Below the pieces are notes generated by a model, which made no database searches, was not told where the DNA came from, and was given only the letters and a program-made list of their open reading frames with translations. A stretch of 37,672 nt of DNA from an uncultured Lachnospiraceae bacterium (GTDB taxonomy: Bacteria; Bacillota; Clostridia; Lachnospirales; Lachnospiraceae): positions 1 through 37,672 of the forward strand of contig CATLHM010000023.1 of NCBI GenBank assembly GCA_949949005.1, read 5' to 3'. Each line of letters begins with the position of its first letter. Position 1 is the stretch's first letter. The position numbers were made by a program, and so were the translations under genes. Shown here piece by piece: positions 25,999 to 33,390 of this stretch.

Positions 25999-28251
25999 TT
26001 ATGCTTTTTTCTGGGGAAATACCTTCCTTAAAATCAGCCAGAGGGCTCCCGTAATGCACACGGAAGAATAGGTTCCGCACAGGATTCCTGCCATCAAGGG
26101 CAGCGCAAACTCCTTCACCGAGGAAACGCCGAAAGCATACAGCGCCGCAACCATTATAAAGGTAGTCAGCGATGTAAAAATACTTCTTGTCAGCGTCTGG
26201 GTGATGCTTCCGTTTACCATCTCTTCTAAGGATTCGCCTCTTCCCATATTGTGCATATTCTCACGGATACGGTCGAAGATAACGATGGTGGCATTGATGG
26301 AATAACCCACAATGGTGAGCATACATGCGATAAAGGTAGTCCCCACAGACACCTTCACAATGGCGTAGAATGCCAGCACCACCAAAACGTCGTGGAGCAG
26401 CGCGATCACGGAGCTGGCTCCGAAACGGATATCCTTAAACCTGAACCAGATATATACCAGCATACACAGAGCCGCAACGATCACAGCGATCACAGCATCA
26501 GATTTCATCTCGCTGCTGATGGTGGAGCTGATGGTTTCCGTAGTGATCTTCTCCGCATCCACCTCAAAGTTCTCTACCATAGTACTCTTAAAGACTTCTC
26601 TCTCATCCGTATTCAGGGAGCGGGTCTTAAAGATCACCTCGTTGGTTCCCTCGATCTTCTGGGTCTGCACATTGCCGTCCCCGGTAATCGACTCAATCAG
26701 GGGCACCACATTGGCGTCAATATCTGCAAGGGCCATATCCTCATTAAAGGTCACATTGGTGGAGGTACCGCCTACGAACTCAAGGCTGTAGTTTAATGCG
26801 CCGCCAATCTGGGACTTGTTGATTCCCATAAACACAAATCCGGCCAGGATGGCAACCACGGAAATTCCGAAAAATAGGGTTCTTTTGGAGGTAAAATTAA
26901 CAGCCTTCCTCTCCTTGGCGGAGCCATAAAGCTTCTCGCTTTGAAGTCCAATGGCATAAAAGGCTTTCATCAGCATTTTGGTGATCACCATGGCAGTAAA
27001 CATGGAGAGAACGATACCAAGCGCAAGGGTGGCTGCAAAGCCCTTGATGGTACCGGAGCCCAAAAGCCCCAGCACTGCCGCCGCAATCAAAGTGGTAATA
27101 TTACCATCCACGATAGCGGAGGTTGCCTTTTTGTAGCCGATGTCAATGGCAGATTTCACAGTCTTTCCCTTGGCGATCTCCTCCCTGATACGGGCGAAAA
27201 TAATCACGTTAGCATCCACTGCCATACCAATGGAAAGGATAATACCCGCAATACCGGGCAAAGTCAGGGTAATCTCAAAGGCGTCTAACAGGATAACGAT
27301 CAGCTCCACATAAAGGGCAAGGGCAAGGCTGGCTGCCACGCCGGAGAGATAGTATACCGCGATCATAAATACCACGATCACCGCAAACCCCACGGCTGCG
27401 GCTTTGATACTGGTGGCAATGGCTTCCTCACCGAGCTGGGCTCCCACAATCTTGGAGTGAAGCTCTTCCAGCTCCAGCTTAAGGCCGCCGATACGGATGG
27501 TGGAGGCAAGCTGCTGAGCTTCCTCGTAAGTGAAATTTCCTGTGATCTGGGCTTGTCCGTCTGTGATTGCGGAATTTACCCCAGGCGCGCTGATAATCGT
27601 CCCATCGTAATAAATACCGATAGACTCTCCCTTTTGAAGGGCTTTGGTAGTGGCGTCCGCAAACTTGGAGATTCCCTCCTCGTTCATAGACAGCTCCACC
27701 ACGAACTCACTGTTCTGCATATCATTGCTGACAGAGCCTGCCTGGGCATTCTTCACGTCCGTCCCTTCCAGCACAACAGAGCCGTTCTCCTGCAGCTCCT
27801 CAATGGTCTTATACATGGTATAAACAGGCTTCCCGTCATTTCCCATGCCAAGCATCTGGTAATTCAGTTCCCCCTCCGGGTCATGCTCCGCGATAAAGTA
27901 CAGGGAACCGGGCTTACCCAACTCTTCCAGGATGGCATTGGCATCCGATACCCCGGGAATCTCGATATTGATCCGATCGCTCCCCTCCTGATAAACCACT
28001 GCCTCCGTACTGTAGCCTTCCACACGCTTTTGCAGCTTGTAGATGGTATCCGCCATATCCTCGCTGCTGGGATCCTCGTCCCCCACCACCTGATAAGTGA
28101 TGCTGACGCCGCCCTCCAAGTCCAGTCCCAGATTGATACTGGATGCTGAGCCTGATGCGTCCGGCCCGAATCCCACTGCGGCAGTATATCCAAAACCGCC
28201 CAATAGCAGCAAAAATACCAGCAAAGTGATAATTGCCTTATTCTTTTTCAT
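25999..28251 (-). CDS. secDF: Fused protein translocase subunit SecDF
   Basis: 750 residues. The SecD half has one N-terminal helix, LGLDLEGGVS, a large extracytoplasmic P1 region and five helices including MAVDANVIIFARIREE. The SecF half begins near residue 445 and contains GYSINATIVIFDRIREN. About 12 membrane helices in total. It uses the proton gradient to pull proteins out of SecYEG. The gene start overlaps the end of the SCIFF maturase by 14 bases, with AAGGAG inside the maturase gene, so the two are coupled. The SCIFF-secDF linkage is a known clostridial arrangement. Confidence 0.97.
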   Translation of the reverse strand: MKKNKAIITLLVFLLLLGGFGYTAAVGFGPDASGSASSINLGLDLEGGVSITYQVVGDEDPSSEDMADTIYKLQKRVEGYSTEAVVYQEGSDRINIEIPGVSDANAILEELGKPGSLYFIAEHDPEGELNYQMLGMGNDGKPVYTMYKTIEELQENGSVVLEGTDVKNAQAGSVSNDMQNSEFVVELSMNEEGISKFADATTKALQKGESIGIYYDGTIISAPGVNSAITDGQAQITGNFTYEEAQQLASTIRIGGLKLELEELHSKIVGAQLGEEAIATSIKAAAVGFAVIVVFMIAVYYLSGVAASLALALYVELIVILLDAFEITLTLPGIAGIILSIGMAVDANVIIFARIREEIAKGKTVKSAIDIGYKKATSAIVDGNITTLIAAAVLGLLGSGTIKGFAATLALGIVLSMFTAMVITKMLMKAFYAIGLQSEKLYGSAKERKAVNFTSKRTLFFGISVVAILAGFVFMGINKSQIGGALNYSLEFVGGTSTNVTFNEDMALADIDANVVPLIESITGDGNVQTQKIEGTNEVIFKTRSLNTDEREVFKSTMVENFEVDAEKITTETISSTISSEMKSDAVIAVIVAALCMLVYIWFRFKDIRFGASSVIALLHDVLVVLAFYAIVKVSVGTTFIACMLTIVGYSINATIVIFDRIRENMHNMGRGESLEEMVNGSITQTLTRSIFTSLTTFIMVAALYAFGVSSVKEFALPLMAGILCGTYSSVCITGALWLILRKVFPQKKA

Positions 28252-29647
28252 TGCTCTCTTCTCCTTCTGCTTCGGCCAAAGCCGCTTTTATCATAATCGC
28301 ACATTCAATACGCTTTCTCTGCAATTCACATCCAAGCTCATAGGCGTCATTAATGTGTCCGTGGAACTGATAGGAATTTGCCGCGCAGCCGCCGCTGCAA
28401 TAAAACTTTGCAAAACAGCTTTTGCACTTTTCTTTGGCATAGACATTACAGGTCTTAAATTCATCCCGTATATCTGTCCTGGTAATCCCTTCCTCCACAT
28501 TTCCCATGAGAAATTCTTCCCTGCCCACAAACTGATGGCAGGGATAAAAGTCTCCCCAGGGCGTCACGGCCAGGTACTCTGTTCCCGAGCCGCATCCGGA
28601 AAGCCTTTTCGCCACGCAGGGCCCGCCTTCCAAATCTATCATAAAGTGGAAGAAATTAACGCCTCTTCCCTCTTTATTTCTTTTTAAAAGTTCTAGTGCC
28701 AGCTTATCGTACTCTTCCAGGAGCCCGGGTATATCCTCCTGCCTGAGAGCATACTCTTCCTCTGGCGAGGCCACCACCGGCTCAACGGAAATCTGCCGAA
28801 AGCCCAGATCCGCCAGATGAATCACATCCCTGGAAAAATCCAGATTATTTCTTGTAAAGGTTCCCCTCACATAATAATTCATCTGATTCCGGCTCTCCGC
28901 CACCTTCAAAAACTTAGGGACAATGACGTCATAGCTTCCCTGTCCTCCCCTGTGAGGCCGCATCAGGTCATTGATCTCTTTTCTGCCGTCAATGCTCAAC
29001 ACGATATTTGCCATTTCCCTGTTGGCAAACTCCAAAATCTCGTCGTTTAAAAGAATGCCGTTGGTGGTCAGGGTAAAGCGGAACTTCTTGTGGTAAGGCT
29101 CCTCTAAGCTTCTGCCGTAGGCTACCAAGTCCTTGACCACCTGCCAGTTCATAAGGGGTTCCCCACCAAAAAAATCCACTTCCAGATTCACCCGGTTTCC
29201 GGAATTCTTCACCAGAAAATCCAAAGCCTTCTTTCCAACCTCAAAGCTCATGAGAGCCCTTCTGCCGTGGTATTCCCCTTCCTGCGCAAAGCAATATTTG
29301 CAGGCCAGGTTACAGTCGTGGGCAATGTGGAGACACAGAGCCTTCACCACGGTTTCCCGCTTCTTAAAATCCATGATATAGTTTTCATAGAGATCAGGGA
29401 CATAGAGCATCCCTGCTTCCTTAAGCTCCCAAATCTGCCCCAGGGCGTCCTCAATATCCTCCGGCGGGTATTGGCTCCCCAAGGCTTTTTTCAGCCCATC
29501 TTCCATCTCTTCCCTGGCCTGGCCCTTTTCCAGCGCCTTCTCCACCAGGGGAATCAGATCGTATACCACATCGTCCACCACATGGACAGAACCGCTGTTC
29601 ACATCCAGGACAATGTTATAGCCATTGTTTTTATACTGATGTACCAC
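28238..29647 (-). CDS. Thioether cross-link-forming SCIFF peptide maturase (radical SAM/SPASM)
   Basis: 469 residues. An N-terminal PqqD/RRE-like region (about 1-90) binds the leader peptide. The radical-SAM motif CNLACKYC has Cys112, Cys116 and Cys119. A C-terminal SPASM domain carries the auxiliary-cluster cysteines (SGCGSG, YPCHQF, CNVYAKEKCKSCFAKFYCSGGC). In characterised homologues (CteB) the enzyme joins a Cys sulfur to the alpha carbon of Thr in the SCIFF precursor, making a ranthipeptide. A GTG start at 29647 gives MVHQYKNNGYNIV, the family N-terminus, with AAAGGA eight bases upstream. Its precursor is encoded about 190 bases upstream. Confidence 0.96.
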   Translation of the reverse strand: MVHQYKNNGYNIVLDVNSGSVHVVDDVVYDLIPLVEKALEKGQAREEMEDGLKKALGSQYPPEDIEDALGQIWELKEAGMLYVPDLYENYIMDFKKRETVVKALCLHIAHDCNLACKYCFAQEGEYHGRRALMSFEVGKKALDFLVKNSGNRVNLEVDFFGGEPLMNWQVVKDLVAYGRSLEEPYHKKFRFTLTTNGILLNDEILEFANREMANIVLSIDGRKEINDLMRPHRGGQGSYDVIVPKFLKVAESRNQMNYYVRGTFTRNNLDFSRDVIHLADLGFRQISVEPVVASPEEEYALRQEDIPGLLEEYDKLALELLKRNKEGRGVNFFHFMIDLEGGPCVAKRLSGCGSGTEYLAVTPWGDFYPCHQFVGREEFLMGNVEEGITRTDIRDEFKTCNVYAKEKCKSCFAKFYCSGGCAANSYQFHGHINDAYELGCELQRKRIECAIMIKAALAEAEGEESNEKE

Positions 29648-29707
29648 TCTTTTAATCCTTTCAGCACGGATAAAACCGCGTCCCTGCGCTTTCCCTGTAC
29701 CATTGAG

Positions 29708-29810
29708 TAGGGAAGATTTTTCCCTGCCCGCGCAGGGCGCGGTTGTGTCAGCAGCAAATTTCCTTATGCGCCCCTGCGCAATAATAAGCAGCGGCTGATA
29801 CCGCTGCTTA
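29708..29810 (-). repeat. Structured intergenic element, copy 1
   Basis: The block between the SCIFF precursor and its maturase holds TAGGGAAGATTTTTCCCTG with CCCGCG (29708-29732), a G/C-rich section, ATTTCCTTATGCGC, and a hairpin at 29785-29810. A related arrangement lies at 36278-36410. The order and the end motifs are shared; the middle has diverged. Confidence 0.45.
29785..29810 (-). terminator. Hairpin after the SCIFF precursor gene
   Basis: A 10-bp perfect stem (TAAGCAGCGG with CCGCTGCTTA) has a 6-base loop and lies 24 bases beyond the SCIFF stop codon. Only ATTATT follows it on the minus strand, so termination is probably partial. This would allow more precursor than maturase mRNA, as expected for a RiPP operon. 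The role is inferred. Confidence 0.55.
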
Positions 29811-29834
29811 CCTTCACTATCTCATTTTCCTGCT

Positions 29835-29978
29835 TTATTTCACCTTTTCACAGCTCTGGTTTCCTACTGTGCAGGAGGTCTTGCAGGCTGACTGACAGGA
29901 AGTCTGGCATTCGCCGCAGCCGCCCTTTTTCATGGATTCCTTTAAATCTCTGGTTGTTAATGTTTTAATACGCTTCAT
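29835..29978 (-). CDS. SCIFF ranthipeptide precursor (six cysteines)
   Basis: 47-residue peptide, MKRIKTLTTRDLKESM followed by a Cys-rich core with six cysteines (21, 24, 28, 32, 36, 43). It matches the SCIFF family (six cysteines in forty-five residues), nearly universal in Clostridia. Cys32 and Thr37 fall at the same numbers as the thioether pair reported for the homologue CteA. The start at 29978 has AAAGGAG nine bases upstream; a longer in-frame reading to 30029 runs through the palindrome and -10 region and is rejected. The maturase and secDF follow downstream. Ranthipeptides have been linked to quorum-type control in some clostridia; function here is unknown. Confidence 0.96.
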   Translation of the reverse strand: MKRIKTLTTRDLKESMKKGGCGECQTSCQSACKTSCTVGNQSCEKVK

Positions 29979-30005
29979 ACCTGTTATCTCCTTTAACCTT
30001 CCTAT

Positions 30006-30047
30006 ATTATAGATAGTGAACATGTTCACTTTATGAATATGTTCACT
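30006..30047 (-). promoter_or_regulatory. Second promoter-like region with palindromic operator before SCIFF
   Basis: A perfect -10 (TATAAT, 30006-30011 on minus) lacks a good -35 at 17 bases. The spacer is filled by the perfect palindrome AGTGAACATGTTCACT (30015-30030). A second copy of the half-site ATGTTCACT follows at 30039-30047, 17 bases from the first (30022-30030). At a 20-base spacer TTCATA could serve as -35, as in MerR-type promoters. It is clearly a protein-binding-like site; the regulator is unknown. Confidence 0.55.
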
Positions 30048-30101
30048 GCGCCGATTTTACGTTGCGTGAAACACAACATTTGCCTTTGCAAAATCGTGCG
30101 C
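30048..30101 (-). promoter_or_regulatory. Long RNA stem in the SCIFF leader
   Basis: GCGC-C-GATTTT-AC (30048-30060) pairs with 30088-30101 through about 13 pairs with one mismatch. Within it, 30061-30077 makes a second 7-bp hairpin (GTTGCGT with ACACAAC, one G-U pair). It lies between the upstream promoter and the SCIFF ribosome site. I do not recognise a known riboswitch class. Confidence 0.5.
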
Positions 30102-30114
30102 ATCCCCCGGAGGG

Positions 30115-30145
30115 ATTATAGCAAATGGCAAGCAGCTTGTCATTT
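30115..30145 (-). promoter_or_regulatory. Strong candidate promoter of SCIFF within an inverted repeat
   Basis: Read on minus: ATGACA (30138-30143), a 17-base spacer, and TATAAT (30115-30120) preceded by TGC. The -35 and upstream half of the spacer are covered by an imperfect palindrome (AAATGGCAAG and CTTGTCATTT around CAG, 30123-30145, one mismatch per arm). The transcript would start near 30108 and have a leader of about 130 bases. Confidence 0.6.
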
Positions 30146-30199
30146 ACATATCGAACAAACTCTATTGTATCATAGTAAACCGTATTGGAAAAGCTTTTT

Positions 30200-31534
30200 T
30201 TATTCCTCTTCCCTCTCCGGTTCCGGGCTGTCAGTTCTTTCCGCCTGTGAATCGTCCCCGGCCTCCTCCTCCGGCTCTTTCTCCGGAAGGGTCATAAGCA
30301 CCTTCACGATTCTGTTCTGGCTGATTCCTTTTACCTGCAAAGTAATACCCTGCTCCGTAACGATCTCTTCCCCGTCCTCGGGAAGTCTGTCCAGATTTTC
30401 AATGATCAGACCGCCGATGGAATCATAATCCTCAGAGCCAAGCAAGGTTCCCAGTTCATCATTGATGTCGCTGAGTTTCATGCCGCCTTCCACAAGATAG
30501 GTTCTCTCCTCTATCTTCTGAATCAGCTCCTCCTCATCCTCATCATACTCATCGCGGATTTCACCAACGATCTCTTCCAGCAAGTCCTCTAAGGTAATCA
30601 TACCCACTGTTGCGCCGTACTCGTTCAGCACAAAGGAAACGTTCGCCCTCTTCTCACGCATTTCAATCAGAAGATCCGCAGTCTTTTTAAACTCATAAGT
30701 GTAGTACGCCTGCCTCATGATATTACTGATCTTAAACTGGCTTCTGTCATCCACCAGAATAAAATCCTTGATATTGATCATACCGATAATATTATCCTTA
30801 TCCTCACAAAACACTGGGATTCTGGTATACATACACTCCTTGAACAAGGCCATCACTTCCTCGTATTCGGCGTCCTCGCTCACGGTAACCATATCAATTC
30901 TGGGAATCATAATATCCTTAGCCACCGCGTCGCTGAAATCGAACACGTTGTAGATCATTTCCCTCTCCTCGGACTCGATCACACCATCCTCATGGCTGAC
31001 TTCCACATAAGTGCGCAGCTCCACCTCCGTCATGGCGGTTCTCTTGCCGGGATCGATATGTAGCAGCTTCATGATTCCGCCTGAAAGCTTATCCACCACA
31101 AAGATCACCGGCGTCATAACTTTCATCAGTCCTGCAATCAACACCGCATAAAAAAGCGAAAATTTCTCCGCATAGATCATCGCCATATTTTTGGGTACGA
31201 TTTCTCCGAAAATCAGAATCACCACCGTCAGGATTCCTGTCGCCACTCCCACGGAAAGCCCAATCTTCATCGCTACGATCGTCATCAGAGACGACGCTGT
31301 CAGATTTACGATATTGTTACCTATTAAAATGGCGCTCAGCATCTTCCCATATTTTTCGAGGATATCCAGAGCCGTCTGCGCGTGCTTATTGCCCTCGTCC
31401 GCCAGAGCCTTAAGCCTCACCCTATTCACCGTAGTGAGGGATGTCTCCGCCGAGGAAAAGAAAGCGGACAAAATCACCAGAATCAGTAACGAAAATAATT
31501 GTATGACACCATCGGTATCCAAAGTAATAATCAC
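30200..31534 (-). CDS. CNNM/CorC (HlyC) family membrane protein with CBS domains
   Basis: 444 residues. An N-terminal CNNM (DUF21) domain with three to four helices contains FFSSAETSLTTVNRVR. Two CBS domains (about 195-320, with MIPRIDMVTV) and a C-terminal CorC_HlyC domain follow, and then an acidic tail of about 30 residues. Members are implicated in magnesium or other divalent-cation efflux and are often misnamed hemolysins. The GTG at 31534 sits directly after AGGGA; a TTG four codons later is better spaced from that site, so the start is uncertain. It is upstream of the SCIFF genes with its own promoter. Confidence 0.93.
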   Translation of the reverse strand: MIITLDTDGVIQLFSLLILVILSAFFSSAETSLTTVNRVRLKALADEGNKHAQTALDILEKYGKMLSAILIGNNIVNLTASSLMTIVAMKIGLSVGVATGILTVVILIFGEIVPKNMAMIYAEKFSLFYAVLIAGLMKVMTPVIFVVDKLSGGIMKLLHIDPGKRTAMTEVELRTYVEVSHEDGVIESEEREMIYNVFDFSDAVAKDIMIPRIDMVTVSEDAEYEEVMALFKECMYTRIPVFCEDKDNIIGMINIKDFILVDDRSQFKISNIMRQAYYTYEFKKTADLLIEMREKRANVSFVLNEYGATVGMITLEDLLEEIVGEIRDEYDEDEEELIQKIEERTYLVEGGMKLSDINDELGTLLGSEDYDSIGGLIIENLDRLPEDGEEIVTEQGITLQVKGISQNRIVKVLMTLPEKEPEEEAGDDSQAERTDSPEPEREEE

Positions 31535-31575
31535 TCCCTGTTTTTTTATTTGCCATAGATATGGCTAAATGAAAT

Positions 31576-31603
31576 ATTACAATATATGGGTATTCTCTGT
31601 CAA
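31576..31603 (-). promoter_or_regulatory. Promoter of the CNNM gene
   Basis: Read on minus: TTGACA (31598-31603), 16-base spacer, TGTAAT (31576-31581), 6/6 and 5/6 matches to the housekeeping consensus. It lies about 40 bases upstream of the start codon. The opposite-strand membrane protein gene starts about 70 bases away. Confidence 0.6.
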
Positions 31604-31669
31604 GTTCAGACATATGATTGAAGTAAAGAATTAAGAAAATTTAAATTTTTCTTAAGCTTGGAGGCTGTT

Positions 31670-32044
31670 ATGTTAAAAAAACTGAATCTAAGCAACAGGC
31701 TTACCTTTCTATTAAAATGCCTTCTCCTGTCCTATCTGCTCACTACCGGGCTTCTGCTTCTGCTTGCCCTCCTGCTCTACCGTTTTGATCTGACAGAAAA
31801 AGTAGTGTCTGCCTGCATTGTGGGAATCTATATCCTTGTCACCTTCCTTGCAGGTTTCCTGGCGGGAAAAAGAGAGGGAAGCCGGAAATTCCTCTGGGGG
31901 CTTTTATTAGGAGGCCTGTACTTCCTTATTTTGATCGTTATATCTCTGATCGTAAACCAGGGAATGAGAGAGGTTACCGGCAACTTTTTTACCGTGCTCA
32001 TCCTCTGCTGTGGAAGCGGGATGTTAGGAGGTATGCTCAGTTGA
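31670..32044 (+). CDS. Small four-helix membrane protein, TIGR04086-like
   Basis: 124 residues with four hydrophobic helices (about 10-35, 40-65, 72-95, 102-122) and few charged residues. The N-terminus is MLKKLNLSNRLTFLLKC. Size and pattern fit the TIGR04086 family of clostridial membrane proteins, often found near SCIFF genes, but I judge this from memory. No function is known. The ATG at 31670 has GGAGG five bases upstream; an in-frame TTG at 31658 would overlap this ribosome site. It is transcribed away from the CNNM gene and ends in its own terminator. Confidence 0.75.
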   Translation: MLKKLNLSNRLTFLLKCLLLSYLLTTGLLLLLALLLYRFDLTEKVVSACIVGIYILVTFLAGFLAGKREGSRKFLWGLLLGGLYFLILIVISLIVNQGMREVTGNFFTVLILCCGSGMLGGMLS

Positions 32045-32093
32045 TAAGAGCCGGCGCATCGTCATGCGCCAGCTCTTACCCTTCCCCTTTTTA
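32045..32093 (+). terminator. Intrinsic terminator of the small membrane protein gene
   Basis: TAAGAGC-C-GGCGCA pairs with TGCGCC-A-GCTCTTA (32045-32078, one mismatch, 6-base loop). CCCTTCCCCTTTTT follows, so the U-tract is slightly displaced. The convergent XRE gene ends just inside at 32091. Confidence 0.65.
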
Positions 32094-32417
32094 CACTGCT
32101 TTACCTGCACTCATCTCCTGAACCAGTTTTAATATGCCCTGTACATGCTCCATCTGTTCCGGACTGAAACTTTCCAGTATACCAATCACCTTATCCGGGA
32201 GCTTACTGCTCTCGTTTCCACTTAATATATAGTCATTGCTGACACATAATGCCCTGGAAATTCTAAACAGAATTTCGGCAGTAAAGCCTTTCTTACCAGT
32301 CTCAATCTCATATAAAAATTTCGACGAAATATGAATTTTCTCTGCGAATGCGTCCCTCGTGTAACAATTAGCTTCTCTCAAACTGCGGATCCTTAGTCCA
32401 ATGTCTCTATATGACAT
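32091..32417 (-). CDS. XRE-family transcriptional regulator beside agrB
   Basis: 108 residues. An N-terminal XRE helix-turn-helix (about 6-62; IGLRIRSLREANCYTRDAFAEKI, KFLYEIETGKKG) is followed by a short helical tail. The ATG at 32417 is preferred because AGGAGG lies close upstream; an in-frame extension to 32531 lacks a ribosome site. It is divergent from agrB with 253 bases between, so it may control the agrBD promoter. Ligand and target are unknown. Confidence 0.88.
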   Translation of the reverse strand: MSYRDIGLRIRSLREANCYTRDAFAEKIHISSKFLYEIETGKKGFTAEILFRISRALCVSNDYILSGNESSKLPDKVIGILESFSPEQMEHVQGILKLVQEMSAGKAV

Positions 32418-32670
32418 CTCTTCACCTCCTACAAAATCTTGTCCTCTGTTATCTTTACACCACAAAATATGGCGTACTGTTATTATACCATCCATATCCA
32501 TAATTGCATAAATATTCACTGAGTTAATCATATTTCATATTTTTTTGTTCATTTACCGCGTATTTCGCCATTTTTCTACAATTAATTCGCTAATATGGGC
32601 AATTCAGGGAAATATGGTTCCGCTCTGTGGAATAACTTTTAGAATAAGCAAAAGAAAGGACGTGATTGAT
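32418..32670. promoter_or_regulatory. Divergent regulatory region between XRE gene and agrB
   Basis: A/T-rich, no gene. It contains ATACCAT at 32485-32491, the same heptamer as the half-sites near the second XRE gene (36125-36131 and 36208-36214). A TGAGTTAAT at 32520 resembles one half of an AgrA-type LytTR box with one mismatch, but a second properly spaced half is not evident. Promoters could not be placed with confidence. Confidence 0.35.
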
Positions 32671-33237
32671 GTGGATGAGTTCCTGAAAAAGAATTACCAG
32701 TTCAGCGATTATCAGGTTGCTGTGCTTGGGTTCATAGCAAAAACTCTTGCCTCAGAAATAAGCAAGCTTTTGATTATGGGATTTATATTCAGAGACAGGC
32801 TGGGTATTTACGTGGTGGCAGTGAGCGTGATGATCTTTTTGAGAACGGCAACCGGAGGGCTGCACTGTAAGAAGTATATTTCCTGCTTATTGGCATCCTT
32901 CACTTATCTTTTTTTAGCAATAGTGATTTTACCAGTGATTCCAATTAATAAAGTATTCCAATTAATTTTACTTTTCATTTGTATGCTTTGTACTTATTAT
33001 ATAGGCCCAGTAACATCGACAGTTCATCTTCCTCTCAAAGACGGCACGGTAAAACGGGTGAAAATTCAAGCATTTTTGTTCGTTTTCTTCTTTATTATTA
33101 CAACGTATATAGTTCCTGAAAATCCTTATATCACTGTAGGTTTTTGGGTGATTATATTACACGCTCTGCAGCTTATTGTTGCAAGAATAATAAAGAAAGG
33201 AGAACCCTATGAAAGAGAAATTATTGAAACTGAGTAA
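32671..33237 (+). CDS. agrB: AgrB-like autoinducer-processing peptidase
   Basis: 188 residues, the normal AgrB length, with about five to six membrane segments. The catalytic motif RTATGGLHCKKYISC has His65 and Cys72 at the seven-residue spacing of staphylococcal His77 and Cys84. The enzyme cleaves the C-terminal tail of AgrD and forms the ring. I choose the GTG at 32671 (MDEFLKKNYQ) with AAAGGA ten bases upstream; the in-frame extension to 32545 consists of untypical sequence covering the promoter region. The agrD frame begins inside its last 29 bases, so the two are translationally coupled. Confidence 0.94.
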   Translation: MDEFLKKNYQFSDYQVAVLGFIAKTLASEISKLLIMGFIFRDRLGIYVVAVSVMIFLRTATGGLHCKKYISCLLASFTYLFLAIVILPVIPINKVFQLILLFICMLCTYYIGPVTSTVHLPLKDGTVKRVKIQAFLFVFFFIITTYIVPENPYITVGFWVIILHALQLIVARIIKKGEPYEREIIETE

Positions 33238-33337
33238 ACCATTGTTATTAGCTTGTATGGCATTTGATATTTGGTTTACCTGCAATTTTACAAGTATACT
33301 TTTTTTGGGAGAATATGAACATCCTAGACTATCTTGA
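33209..33337 (+). CDS. agrD: AgrD-like cyclic peptide autoinducer precursor
   Basis: 42 residues: a basic amphipathic leader (MKEKLLKLSKPLLLAC), a hydrophobic centre and the C-terminal end TSILFLGEYEHPRLS. AAGGAG is six bases before the ATG. Lining up the recognition tail GEYEHP with DEVEVP of staphylococcal AgrD-I puts SILFL exactly on the CDFIM ring, so Ser29 takes the ring-Cys place, predicting a five-residue lactone. An alternative nine-residue thiolactone from Cys25 (CNFTSILFL) ends at the same cut. It overlaps agrB by 29 bases, and the terminator lies 11 bases after the stop. Confidence 0.85.
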   Translation: MKEKLLKLSKPLLLACMAFDIWFTCNFTSILFLGEYEHPRLS

Positions 33338-33347
33338 GATAAGTTAA

Positions 33348-33390
33348 AAAAAAGAAACCATTTATTTAAATTTTAAATGGTTTCTTTTTT
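33348..33390. terminator. Bidirectional terminator between agrD and the kinase gene
   Basis: A 16-bp perfect inverted repeat (33348-33363 with 33375-33390; core GAAACCATTT) has T-runs on both strands. The left arm ends the agrBD transcript. The right arm covers the kinase stop codon (33373-33375), so one structure serves both convergent operons. Confidence 0.8.

Noticed and set aside
30015..30030. LexA/DinR-type SOS box at the SCIFF palindrome
   Set aside because: The site has GAAC and GTTC but only two bases between them; the Gram-positive LexA box needs four.
30033..30428. Plus-strand open frame of 131 codons across the CNNM gene end
   Set aside because: It runs through the SCIFF promoter region and the antisense of the CNNM gene, with no ribosome site or domain.
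32520..32528. AgrA-type LytTR box before agrB
   Set aside because: Only one half-site with a mismatch was found; no second half at the 12-13 base spacing expected for this family.
32545..32670. Longer AgrB starting at an upstream ATG
   Set aside because: It would add 42 residues not seen in AgrB proteins and would place coding sequence over the presumed promoter; the GTG at 32671 gives the standard length.
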